Shown piece after piece: positions 35,534 through 47,200 of a stretch of DNA of 64,000 bases. Source of the DNA: Nematostella vectensis (Eukaryota; Cnidaria; Anthozoa; Actiniaria; Edwardsiidae); the NCBI RefSeq assembly GCF_932526225.1, contig NC_064037.1, forward strand, positions 6,554,203 through 6,618,202, written 5' to 3'. The notes below the pieces were generated by a model. The model was not told the origin of the DNA, searched no databases, and saw nothing but the letters and a program-made list of their open reading frames with translations. Position 1 is the stretch's first letter. Each line of letters starts with the position of its first letter. Both the position numbers and the translations under genes were made by a program.

Positions 35534-38500
35534 CCGCACCTTGAACCTTATGAATGAGGTAACAAACTACAGTATGTCAAGAAGCGATGTCATTTCTATT
35601 AAATTGCAAAGATGGTGAATACCTGCAGGGATTTCAAAGCTTCTTGTGCTGATGCTTTATTGCAAAACTCAACGAAGCCATATCCCATAGATAAGAGGCT
35701 ACCTGTGATGAAACAAAAAATACCATTATGTAATATATCAGCAATGTGCAAAAAGATCAATACCAGGGGCAGATCTAGATTTTCCCTAAAAGGGGGATTT
35801 GGCTCATTTACAAAGGGGGGGGGGGTAATTTTTTGTTACAAATGGCTTTCTGGCAGCCCAAGGGGGGGTTAAACCCCCTAAACCCCCTAAACCCTCCCCC
35901 TACATCTACTGCATACCCGCCCCCGTTCTCACAGAGGAAGTCTGCTTAGATCCCCCCTACCCCTACCACATGGAATTTCCACCTCCTGACCCAATAGATC
36001 TGCACAAAAGGACTGTTATCCCATTGCTCCTTCTTATGGATCTTTATTCTGGAATCCCAGACACACAACACACACATTAAACTACAAATACTGCAGACAC
36101 CAACACACAAATGGCACCTTGTTATTACAGATAGAAAAAAAAAACCTGACGAATTAGAAACACAAAGAAAGATCCTGGTCTTGCTATTGCAGACCGTTAC
36201 TGACACTGCTATTCTAGACTTTCTCAAAGTCCACTGGCCAGCTTTTTAGAAATTGGCTTCTGCTGTACAACAGACTTTTCTAGTTCGCTTCCCGCCAATT
36301 TTTACCGACCTAAATTTAGGTCGGTAAAGAGGGCGACTTGGACCAAGTCTACTGCTTCTCCTGCTTTAATGGACTCTTGCTATTGTAGACAGGTACTGTA
36401 CTGTATTACTGTACACTGTCTGCACGCCCAGGGCAAGGGTTCAGGAGCTTCCTTTCAGACTCAAGGACTGAATGCCCCAGTGTACCTGGCTTCTTAGGGT
36501 CCTTCTTCTTTGCGATGGTTGCACTCTTCACAGGACCTACAGCAGCAAATTTCTAGAAAAAGCAAACCAACAAATTGAGATTAATTGAAATTATGTTAAT
36601 ATACTGCATAATGGTATTTTAATGCTTACTTGTTTTAATGCTTCCTCTGTTGATTCAAAGCTCAGGTTTTTCACAAACAGGGTTACACCCTCTGTGTCCT
36701 CCTCATCACTTCCAGCATTTTGTTCTTCAGATTGATCAGCATCCTTGTCTGTTTTCTCTAAAGAATCTTTCTTTAGTTGTCCCTCAACGAACACATCAAG
36801 TGGTGCCCACTCAAGATATAAAGGTGAGTTCTTGAACTATAAAAGACAAATGAATTTCAGAGAAACTATACTACACTACTTTAGAAGTTCTAACTATGCC
36901 CCTATTTATGACCCGACGTTTTTGTTGATAGTTCTTTTCTAGTTAAAAGTGAAGTACAGACACAGAATTATTCAGTCTTACCTTTGAGTAAGCAAGTTTC
37001 TGGAAAGCTTTCCTTGCCAAACTTGGCTCAGGAATTTCAATAAGAGCTGTGATTCCAGAAGGTGGTAGAATAACTCTTCCTAGTTGGCCGAATGCTGAGA
37101 ACAGTGTCCTTAGCTCTTCTGCATTTGTACCATATGGAAGGTTCTTGGCCACGATAACAGTTTTGCTCCTACTTGCAGCAGCCTTTGGTAAACAAAAGAC
37201 AAGAAGAAAATATTGTGATGGATGCCGTACAAAAAGGAAAGAACATAGTTGTATTGAAGTACATTTTTACTTTTTTTAGACAGTGACATGTAATTGCAGA
37301 ATAAGCACTATCTAACCTGGCCAAAAACATCTAGTTTTACTCCTTGTTCAGTCAGGAATTTCCTGGTCTCAGCAACAAGCTGAGTCTCCCCCAGAGCCAT
37401 GCGGACCGCAAGGCTATGTGATGACTCAGCATCCAGAATGTCTCTCTTTGAGGTGTTGTACTTGTCAGCCATGACATCAGCAACTGCATTCAACCCTAGA
37501 AATAAGGTGTTCCAGTTGTGGTCGCTACCGCTCTGTTTTTTCTTCTTCTCTTCATTCTTCTTCTTGTAGGATATGCTCTCTGCTAATAGAAAAGATAATA
37601 ATGAGAGATACAGCCAGGAAAACTAATCAAACATTTTATCATAGTTTTACTGTAAGTAATTATTTTACAGGTTTCTGGATAGCAAACTACAGTACATGGA
37701 GCAATAGCAAACTACAGTACAAATAAGTCATCAGGGGCCACATATACTGTAAGATCCAGACAATTTTGTTTGTAGTGACAGAATAAATGAGACATTTCTC
37801 AATAAAATCATATACAGTTATACCTTCATTATCATTGCTTTCCTCCTTCTTAGCTTTAGCTGGAAGTATATGAAGTAACCGCCCCTGAAAGACTGTTCCA
37901 TCTAGTTCATTGAATGCCTTGACAGCATGCTCCGGCATAAGAAATGTGACAAATCCAATGCCAATGGTCTTATTTGTATGCTTGTCTAATGGAAGGTTGA
38001 CTTCTGACAATGGCCCAAACTTCTCAAACAAATGCTGGATGTCCTCCTCAGAGCAGCTGTAAGCAAGGTTACGAAGGAACAGTCGTCCAGACTTAAAAAC
38101 AAAGAAGACATAAAAATTATGAGTATTTTTCTATTTATTGATGCCTGAAGTTTATTTTATTAAGTGCAAATAAGGCAATAAAAAATGTTACCTCCATTGA
38201 TATCAAGTTACTTTAAGCTTTTGTATTTCCTTCATGTCTGGTATATAAAAACAATTAACTCTACACAAGTTATGTCGGGGCATTTGCCAGCTTCATGTGC
38301 CTGACAGCTTTTAATAGAAACTTTGAATAATTTGGACGTCTTGTATGTAAACCTTACAGTTACCCCTCTCACCACTCCTAAGATTTGTATGGTTGCTTCT
38401 AGCACACAGCCTTATAGGAGCATGCTTCACCTTACACTACCTTAGTTTTTTCTAGCAACAGATAATCATTTTCATACCTCTCCAATTGGCTCCTCTTCTT

Positions 38501-40459
38501 CGTCATCTCCTTTTTCCTGGAGTTTCCGCATCCATGATTTCTCACCATCGCCTTGTTTATTGTTATCAAAGTCTCTGTTGGTATCCTTGAACAGCTCAAT
38601 ATATCTACCCTGCAGATAGTCCTTGTTTCTTTTTAATGCTTTTTCAAGATCTGATTTACTACTAAAATCCACAAATGCACAGCCTGATGGTTGGCCTTTC
38701 TTGTTCATGACAAACCTGATAGCCACTGGTTTCAGTGGAGAGAAAAACTCTAAAATGTGCTTTTCTTTTGCTTTGAATGGGAGTCCCCTCATCTTGCAAG
38801 TCCAAGGGGTTGTTGGCTTGGGTTTATCTGGTTGAGGAGTTTCCTGTGGCTCATCAACATCAGAAGAACCATCAGGGTTTTTACTAGCATCAATTGTTTC
38901 CTCCCGATCATCATCAGAATCAAATTCCTTATTAACATCTGTATCAGACTCTGTTTTGCTTGATGTCACTTTTGTCCGCAAGTAATCCATATCAGATATA
39001 GAGGAGTCTTTGGCAACAGTATTACTGTTGTCATCAGTATTTTGTTCCATATCTTCAGTCAGCTTATCTAAATACAATAATAGCAAAAGTAATACACATG
39101 ACAATAAACAGACAGACAAGAAAATACTGTAAAGAATAAAGGTATTTTTTTATTAAGGAAATATAGGAAGATGCCTCACAAATTTTGTTCATGTTAGAGA
39201 ATATTTTTAGTGACCAATGAAACTCTAGCTTTCCAAATCCTTGACATTTAACATTTATACAGTATGTAGCTCAAACTCCCCTTCTACTGTATCATATCCA
39301 TCATATTTTGGAGTCCAAAGTCTCACATAAATATTTATCAAAACTTTGATTGGCAGTCTATATATATTAGCCAATAAGAAGGCTCATCTACTAGCCTCTT
39401 TTGGAGCCCAGTAACAGTAATAAACGGATTGAAAATATTGTTAGGGGAAGGAGGATATGCCTAAGTTATTCTTTTTTTCCTATGTGTATAAAAATTAATG
39501 GTATGTGATGAAACCCTTATCCCTCTGTGAACAAAATCCTGTACTGTATTTATAAGCAAATCCTACCTGCCATTGGTACATCATCATCGCTCTCATCAGA
39601 ATCTTCAAATTTTACTGCCATCTGATAAAAATAAAATTGATTGACATTTCTGACCAAACATAGCTGGGGATGTTTTCATTGGATCTGTTCATTCCAAAAC
39701 CGTTACGAAGGTAGAATAATAACCCCTCTCTTGGCAAAAAGCTAAGATCCCCCTGGACATGCTTTTTATACCCCTGGCATTGGCAAGAATTAGTGTAATG
39801 GTACTAAAGTATTTCTAAAATGTGTAATGCTAAAAGACTCTTTAAAATCTTTATTTCTTTTTAGGTTCCTGTTCAGATTATTTTTTAATCATGGATCTTA
39901 TACTAAACAGTACCTTCTTTGGGGAGACCTCGGTCTCCTTTTCATTTGAGTTTCTCTGTTTCGATATTAAAGTATCGTTGCTCCACAATGACTTTTTACT
40001 GCGTGATTCATGAGCACTCACGAACTCCTGAAACTCAGGATCCTCATCCAATTCTTCCAATCCCTTGACTTTTTCTTTGGACTTTTTCTTTTTCATGACT
40101 TTATCATCCTTAGCCCCGACTTTGTCTTCGTTCTTTTCAAGCAGTTTTTTAACCTTCTTCTGATAAGCAGAGCTATGTTCGGAATATTTACTCCATGGTC
40201 TCGGGGCATCCTTATCACCCAGATTCCTAGCAAGGTCTACTTGGATCTTAGAGGTGTCGATAAATGAGTTATTGAAGTACTTAAGCGCATTCTCGGCTTG
40301 TTTCTCGGTCTTATACCCAACGAACCCGAAACGTCGAAACTTTCCATCTTTGGTTCTACACAATTTGATGTCAGTAATCTCTCCCTTTGCGCCAAATATA
40401 GAGCGAAAGTAGTCCTCCTTGATATTTTGAGGAAGGTTCTTTACAATTAGACGAGACAT
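27685..40459 (-). CDS. RBM19: RBM19 / Mrd1 homolog, six-RRM ribosome biogenesis protein
   Basis: Complete gene in 14 exons, all phases consistent: 39914-40459, 39567-39621, 38478-39067, 37824-38091, 37317-37582, 36982-37182, 36630-36836, 36486-36552, 35623-35702, 35394-35449, 34758-34871, 33433-33538, 31767-31890, 27685-27752. It encodes 915 aa (human RBM19 has 960). The nucleolar protein is needed for small-subunit rRNA processing with the U3 snoRNP (family knowledge). RRMs lie at about 1-80 ([18 protein letters not shown]), 289-370, 398-478, 583-660, 692-775 and 797-878. The family-specific segment [10 protein letters not shown]-type is present ([17 protein letters not shown]) before RRM4. 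RRM6 contains [18 protein letters not shown]. Acidic, Ser/Lys-rich linkers separate the RRMs. The last two introns hold large minisatellites. An AATAAA on this strand lies at 27657-27652. It is head-to-head with TMC. Confidence 0.97.
27795..31755. repeat. 4-kb G-rich minisatellite in RBM19 last intron (20-21-bp unit)
   Basis: Nearly 4 kb of the unit CCATGTGTAGGGGGTGAAGTG on the plus strand, about 190 copies, alternating 20, 21 and 22 bp through one G more or less. On the transcribed RBM19 strand it reads CACTTCACCCCCTACACATGG. The array starts about ten bases after the exon 13 donor and ends close to exon 14. There is higher-order structure: the block starting near 29458 is repeated from near 30482, a 1,024-bp offset, with many private variants shared (GGGCGTGAAG, TTTAGTGCC, CATGGGTAGG). 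Four to six Gs in nearly every unit give strong G-quadruplex potential. Long ORFs on both strands are repeat artefacts. Confidence 0.97.
31920..33235. repeat. 23-26-bp minisatellite in RBM19 intron 12
   Basis: About 1.3 kb of CATCCATCAGTCACACCCTGCCCC-type units, differing in the number of Cs and in TGCC/TACC. A longer variant block with CCCACCATATCCACATCC and CATTCACACC appears three times (near 32085, 32345 and 32780), showing a higher-order repeat. The left end of the array lies about 30 bases from the acceptor of RBM19 exon 13 (31890). Confidence 0.95.
35459..35527. repeat. (ATA)n microsatellite in RBM19 intron 9
   Basis: About 22 perfect ATA/TAA trinucleotide units directly upstream (on the minus strand) of the exon 10 acceptor, so the exon is preceded by an A/T-rich tract of TTA repeats. 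Confidence 0.97.
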
Positions 40460-41240
40460 GATTTAAGTGTTCTTTAAGTTTGCGCGTACAATTTTGATTT
40501 TAGTTAGGGATAGCGACATCTTTTGCTAACCACGTGGAAGCCATCTTGTTTTGCTGTGTCACGTGCGAACGTTTGACGTGCCACAGGGTACCCGAAATAT
40601 CGTATTTATAACATATTCGAAGGACAAAACGGAGAAAAAAAAACCACAAACAAACAAAACCTAGAAATATGCAAATACAGTCAGAATAATGCACCACTTA
40701 TATAAACAAACAAATATCATTAAAGTTGCACTAAAGTATGCTGTATTTTTTTTTATTCTTACCTCGAAAAAATGTATGCGCCCAAATTTAATCGTTTTTT
40801 TTTTTTCTGCTAGCTGGAAATACAGTTACTGGACGTCAAGAGACCATGGTCTCTTGTGGACGTTTATTAATAGCTTGTGAAGCCCCTGGTTTTCTCTCTA
40901 TTTCCCTAGCCCTCTTTTGCTAATTGAAAAATCATTTCGCCATTGCTGGACGAAACTGCACCCGTTGCCGGACAACCGCTATTGTAGATTCTATGCAAAT
41001 CTAGCTTATGTTTGACTTAGGGCAAAAAGGCATACAATAGTGAACCATTTCAAGGCAAATCTACTTGTCATTAACACACATATTTTTATGCAGAACATAA
41101 CTTAAACCTCGACAAAAATTTGACATTCCATGTTTTTGGGTTGCCTGTTTGAACACTGAAAGTCTTTCTTAAAAAGCAAGCCGTTGGTCGCAATTTATCG
41201 CGGTAACCGGGAGACCCCAGTCCCGTGAAAGCTTGCAGAC
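40460..41240. promoter_or_regulatory. Bidirectional intergenic region RBM19 / TMC
   Basis: The start codons of RBM19 (minus, 40459) and TMC (plus, 41241) are only 781 bp apart and face away from each other. The RBM19 side is relatively GC-rich and includes CACGTG-like and CACGTGCGAACG sequence near 40530-40570. No TATA box is obvious beside either gene. Promoter elements for both genes must lie here or in untranslated exons; their exact places cannot be read from sequence alone. Confidence 0.5.
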
Positions 41241-44200
41241 ATGAGCAGCAAAGGAGCGCAAAAACTGCAAGGTTTGTAAATCAAAAACTTGGTAGAAGCA
41301 TGGGTTGTTATTTTATGTGAGATGTTTGAGTTATTATCAAGGAGTTCATTTTTTTATTGCTGCATCTCAGCAAGCTTTTGTTGGCCGAAGCACTTGTCAT
41401 AAAATCTCGGACTGTCTAACAATTTTACCTTTCCCTATAAAAGAAATAGAATGTTTAGCAGAGTTTAGCACAGTTCAACTTTTTTCAGAATCACTTAAAT
41501 CAACTCAAGACAAAAATTTTCTTACAAATTTATGGAGCCAATTCTCATTCAAAGTGCTGGCACAAATACTCGTTCAAATGCGTAAAGAAGCTTTGTATAT
41601 TTGTTTGTTCTCCGGTCTACGTTGAATACATATTTAAAGACGGATCAGCTGACAAATGGAACAACAACCATTTTCTGTCCGGCGCGTTCTTAGGGTGTGC
41701 AGAATACGCGCGGAACCCAATTATTGCCGCCAATAAGATCACTTATTGTTGAAAGATCCTGAAATAATATCCTTTTTCTACGCGTTACATATGGTACTCC
41801 CTCTCCTATCTCACCCCTTATCCTTGTTAAGCTGCTATTCATCCTACAATTGGTACTAAATTTGCACTACAGGTGATAACGCTAGCGAAGTTGGCGACCC
41901 AGCGGTACCAATGACGGGCTCGGATGGCTCGCAATCAACCTCAGAGCGAGAGCGAAGCATTATCAACGCTCTCCCGAGTCGCCAGATTGCCACATGGCGC
42001 CTCAAAAGTAAGAAGAGACTTTCCAGACAAAAGAGTTCTGGAGGAAAGGTAAAGTGTTTGATATTCCGCAGTGGCGGCGGCAGAAAGGAGTGTCAGCCAC
42101 CCCCCCCCCCCCCCCCCCCCCAGTAATAATAATTTCTTGGATCACCACGTATACAAAAACTCTGAAAATTGTAGGATAATGCGAAGTAATGTTTTTAAAA
42201 TTCAAAATTCTACAGTCTCGGGGAGCATGCCCCAAAACCCCTAAATGGAATTTTTTTAATGTGTACCTCCCAATTTGCTGCTACCCAATCTCTTAACGGT
42301 TGCATTAAGCAAGTTCTATGTGCGCAGTTTTCGCATGGCTTGAAAGTCTGTGTTTTTGTGTAGGTGACGCTGTTTTCACCAGGCTTGAAAGCTTGTGTCT
42401 TTGTGTAGATTATGCTTTTTTAAGAGGCTTGAAAGCCTTTGTTGTTGTGTAGATGTACATGTCACTCGAAGATGACAAAGATGACGAGAGTCCTGTTCTC
42501 CTGGAAATCCCCGAGCTCGCAGGGAAAGAAGGGAAATATATACAGACGCGACCATTACATGAGCGTCTCACGGAGCGAAAACGACTAAGGTGACCTGTCT
42601 TTCCTTACGTCTGTCTGCCATTATGTCTATCAGGTTTCCTGCCTGTCTTTCCGTCAAACTGTATGTTTGTCCGTTCAACTGCACGCTTGTCCGTCTAACT
42701 GTATGTTTGTCCGTCCAACTGCACGCTTGTCCGTCTAACTGTATGTTTGTCCGTCTAACTGCACGCTTGTCCGTCTAACTGTATGTTTGTCCGTCTAACT
42801 GCACGCTTGTTCGTCTAACTGCCCCTTGTCCGTATGTTAGCTTACCTGCCTGTCAATATATCTGTCTAATCCTATATCTAACCACGCCCCTCTCACAGGA
42901 GCGCCACGGCACATGACCCGCGGTCATTATCGTGCTTTACCACCTGGAGACTGCGCGTTGCCATGGTGAGTATCCCGAGTCTTTAAACGTGTATTTGTTA
43001 AGTACGTCAGTACTTAAGTACAGCCATAGGCACCATATGGAAAAAGCTTAGTATTTGAAGAGTTCTTCTGAGAAATTACCCACTTCTTGGCCACCAATAG
43101 CCCCCCTCGCGTAAACTTATAGCAAACTATAACACGCTAACCCCTCAAAACTATTCATCAGAGTCGACGTCGCTGTTCTTACAGATTAAAGGTCCTCTAG
43201 TACATTAAACTATCATTAAAATCCGCATAACATCTCATACTAATGCTTCATATTGCTAACAGCGCCCTTACTACCACTATATAATCATTTAAACTACATT
43301 AACATCAACTAGGCCTGCAACCTAACTGCCACTAACCTTATAATCTCATTTTTAATATTCATACCATTGGCTACTACCCCACAATACCTATACATATGAT
43401 GTATTTGGTGTGGAGGGGAACCCATTAAGTTGGGATTCCTATATCAACGACAGTGAAGTTGCCACAAAAACTTGCTAGTCAAAATCTACTGAGATGGTTA
43501 TACTACAACACAAAGCTCACCCTGCGCCCCCCCTCCCCCTGTGTACGCGCCTGCAACATGAACTGGAGTTCTGTTGAATTCTCTCACAAAGCAAAAAAGC
43601 ATACAGAGTACACAAGGTTTAAAATGTTTTATTTTATCTGCAGCATGCAAAGCGAGCATACAAAAAGGCACGTGACACCGTCCATCTTGATCTATGGAGA
43701 GGGCACTTGAAAGAGATCGAAGGTAACCATAGTAACCATGTAACCACCAAAAGAGGGGTTTGTAGCTAGGGGTTTCAGGCGTAGGGGGACGTTACCATCT
43801 AACCACCAAAAGAGTGGTGTGTAGCTAGGAGATTCAAGCATAGGGGGACTTTACACACCAATCATACATCTAACATTACATTATGTTCATTACCCAGAAG
43901 TGTATGAAAAAACCCTAATCTTCTCATCAACACATGTGCGGCCTGAACGACCGCTCAATTCATTGTTAATGGTAAATTTTTTTTTAAAGTAATGGGGATC
44001 CTGGTATGGTAATTATCAAACAAGTATCAAACAAACGACCTGTCTGAGCTGTGGTTTAAAGCACTTCGTTCGAGTCGAAGTCGCCCTGCAGTTTTTTTGC
44101 CGATGAAGTTTAACTGAGGCAAACCGGCTATGCCATGCTGACGAGTCCTAATAAGGACGAAACAGCTGTCCATGGTTGCCGAACTGCACGGGTAATAGAC

Positions 44201-47200
44201 TGTGCTAGCGTCCCGTCTTGGCCCGACTGGTGCCAATGTGTGTATGCTAGTGTGCTTCTAAAGTTCACATTTATGTATACATACTCGCAAGGATAGTTTG
44301 GCTATCCGACGGAGTTTTAGACTAGCAAAGGTCGCATGCGTGATCCGCACAATTGGCATCACGCTAGCCCGGTCGCAGCTCTAGATCCCACATGGATCTA
44401 AGCTGTGGTTTAAAGCACTTCGTTCGAGTCGAAGTCGCCCTGCAGTTTTTTTGCCGATAAAGTTTAACTGAGGCAAACCGGCTATGCCATGCTGACGAGT
44501 CCTAATAAGGACGAAACAGCTGTCCATGGTTGCCGAACTGCACGGGTAATAGACTGTGCTAGCGTCCCGTCTTGGCCCGACTGGTGCCAATGTGTGTATG
44601 CTAGTGTGCTTTTAAAGTCCACATTTAAAATTCCACGGGACCCCCAACATCTGGGAGACGTGCCATTCCAGGTCACCAAGGTGTTTTTAATTTTAGCTTT
44701 TAAATATACGCTAAGGTCTGTTTTTTTATTCAGGCACGTTTGGTAATGGCATATTGTCATACTTCACTTTCCTAAAATGGCTGCTCCTCCTGAACGGCTA
44801 CATCTTTTTGGTGACATTGGCCTTCCTGGTCATTCCCCAAGCCATCCACACGCAAGAAATCTCTGCTGTCATAGTAACGCCAATGACGTCACTCAACCAA
44901 TCCATCAATAGCACGCAACCCATTCCAACCCCGAACGCCCTTAAGAGGAATCAGTCCTATGTGTTGTCTGCCAGGGGCTTTGACGGCGAGAAGTCTGTGT
45001 TCCTGGGCGCAAATGCTTCGCAGGAAGTCCCTGAATGCTACGGCATTATGAGCTCCGCTAACACAAGTCACGTGATTCCGGATATCGGAGCGAAGATCAG
45101 CAATTTTATGCAAGGAGTGGTAAGTCTTCATTATACACGAAGGTTCAATCATACTATGTCAACCGACATTTTTTTACTCATTGGCATGTTTAAGTGCCTT
45201 AGTCATTCAAAATTACTATTGTTTTTATTTGTTATAAGAAGATAAATTATTTGATGAGCAAAATAACCATATTAAACATTTTTGTTTGTTTGTTTATTTT
45301 TTCAAAAATTTAGCTATCACTATAACTTCCCCAAATAAGCTGGTAGAAATGGATGCTTTCCAGCAATTATTACTTTGCTACGATGAAACCTTGGCGACTG
45401 GCAGATACCCTCTCCTCTCTGAAGCACAGAGATCCTCTCTGAAGCAAAGAGACCTTTCCTTCCCCTCACTACCTTATCCTGTTACAGCTATATCATTATC
45501 CAGCAGGGGTGGATAGACATAACACTCATGTCCTACATTTGTTGCTCTGCCAATATCCTACTCGTGCCGGGGAGGGGTGGGGAAGGCTGCCTACTAAATC
45601 CTTCCCCTCCCCTACCTGTTTTGTCCTGTTAAACTGTATTCTTATCTGTCAGGGGTGGATAAACACTACGCTAATGTTCTACGGTAGCTACTCTGCCAAG
45701 ATCCTACTCATGCCGGACCGGTTGTACTACAATATGCCATTCGCGTACTTCGTGGTTAATGGGGCGTGTTTTGTGTTCGTGCTTCTTATCACACTTTGGA
45801 GGTTGGTAATATAGTGAATCGCAACCGTGGTTGATCTGGATTTCCAAAAGGGGTGTATCTTTAAATGGGAGTAACTAGGACAAAAGGCATGCAAAAATGA
45901 AACGGGGGCTGTATAAGATATATAGAGTTCGCCAGACGCGTAAAATGGGGTGACGAATTCACCCTCTCTTAACCACCCTTTAGATTTGCCATTGCCACAA
46001 CACATGTTTGTATTTTTTTTCTTGCGATTCCCCTCTCTCTTCGTACCTCTATTCGTTCCCATTTATTCCATATCTAGCTTCATATTTTTTGGGGAAAAAC
46101 CCATACAAGAAATATCGAATAACTTTATAAAGCTTCCAGTTCCCTGGACACAGTTATCGTTATGGAAAAAAAATACTTATTTGTAATAATATTTACCATT
46201 TCACCGCACTATGTATCCCGAAAACGCCACTTTTTTTAAATAAAAATCTTACAATAAAATCGACCACCTACATGCTACTCCCCCCTCCTTCCTCCGTCAA
46301 AACTGAGATAGTTGCATCCTCAGCAAGACGCGACATCTCCCTTTGCAGTGTGTCGAGCATCTTTGAGGAGAGCTATGTCAAGGAGGGCGTGCGACATTAC
46401 AATAGTTACTCCAACAAGGTGTTCGGAAGCTGGGATATGTGCATTGTCGACGAGCAGGCGGCAGAACTCAAGATGAGAACTTTCCTCATGGAAGTCGAGG
46501 TACACCTTACTGCGTTGTTCAAAATAATGCGAGCTCTCGCCAAGTGTTGTGTCAAGTCTTGTACAAAAAGGGTTAGACGAGCATTCAGTCTCTATATCGA
46601 TAACATACAACTCACACAAGCATCACACAACATCATGAAACAGCACACAGCAGCTAAACCAAATAGCGTGTTTGCGCTAGGGTAGGGTGTATTTTGAGAG
46701 ACGCAAAATGTGCTAGACGGGGACTTCTAAATCACAGTAGGCGCGACGTTTAGAATTAATTTCACTGGATTTTTAAAATAATTTTAATAATCTTTTGATA
46801 TGGAGTTTGAGAGCAGGTATTCAAGGGCTTTTGTCTGTTTTTATTTTTAGGCGGATTTAGCTGAGGATCTACGATTAGCGAGCCTTGCAAAGCGTACCCG
46901 ACTCGAAAAGTGTCAGACGTACAGCATTCGCGCCCTCATAAACCTGGTTGTGATAGGTCTATCTGCTGTTGCTGGGTACGTCATTTACGAGGCGGCACAA
47001 CTCTCTTTGAAGGTAATTTTCAGGCATTCATATCGCTCTGCCGCTTTGCTAGATAAGAAATTGCCATCATAAGCATAAGCATCACTTGTCTCTTACATTT
47101 TAATCGTATAATCACTACATTTTATCGCTTTTCGTATAATCCTTGTCGTCTTCAACATCAATCATACAACAGCAAAACAATGGCAGCAATAGAATCAACA

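Larger units (their letters stand above)
44047..44627 (+). mobile_element. Retrozyme-like tandem repeat, 354-bp unit, 1.6 copies
   Basis: The sequence from 44047 repeats from 44401 with only a few changes and stops matching near 44273/44627, so there is one full 354-bp unit plus 227 bp of a second. Each copy carries a hammerhead ribozyme at the same place (listed separately). Tandem hammerhead-bearing units of a few hundred bases without ORFs are the architecture of retrozymes, small non-autonomous retroelements that yield circular RNAs and are described from plants and from animals including cnidarians (established knowledge). The element lies in TMC intron 5 in the sense orientation. Confidence 0.88.

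Noticed and set aside
41305-41625. 106-codon plus-strand ORF after TMC exon 1.
   Set aside because: It lies in intron 1, has no family features, and the exon 1 to exon 2 junction is in phase without it.
44027-44760. Duplicated minus-strand ORF beginning MAPVGPRRDASTVYY.
   Set aside because: Its two copies are the antisense of the hammerhead-bearing repeat. Conservation is explained by duplication and ribozyme structure, not by coding.
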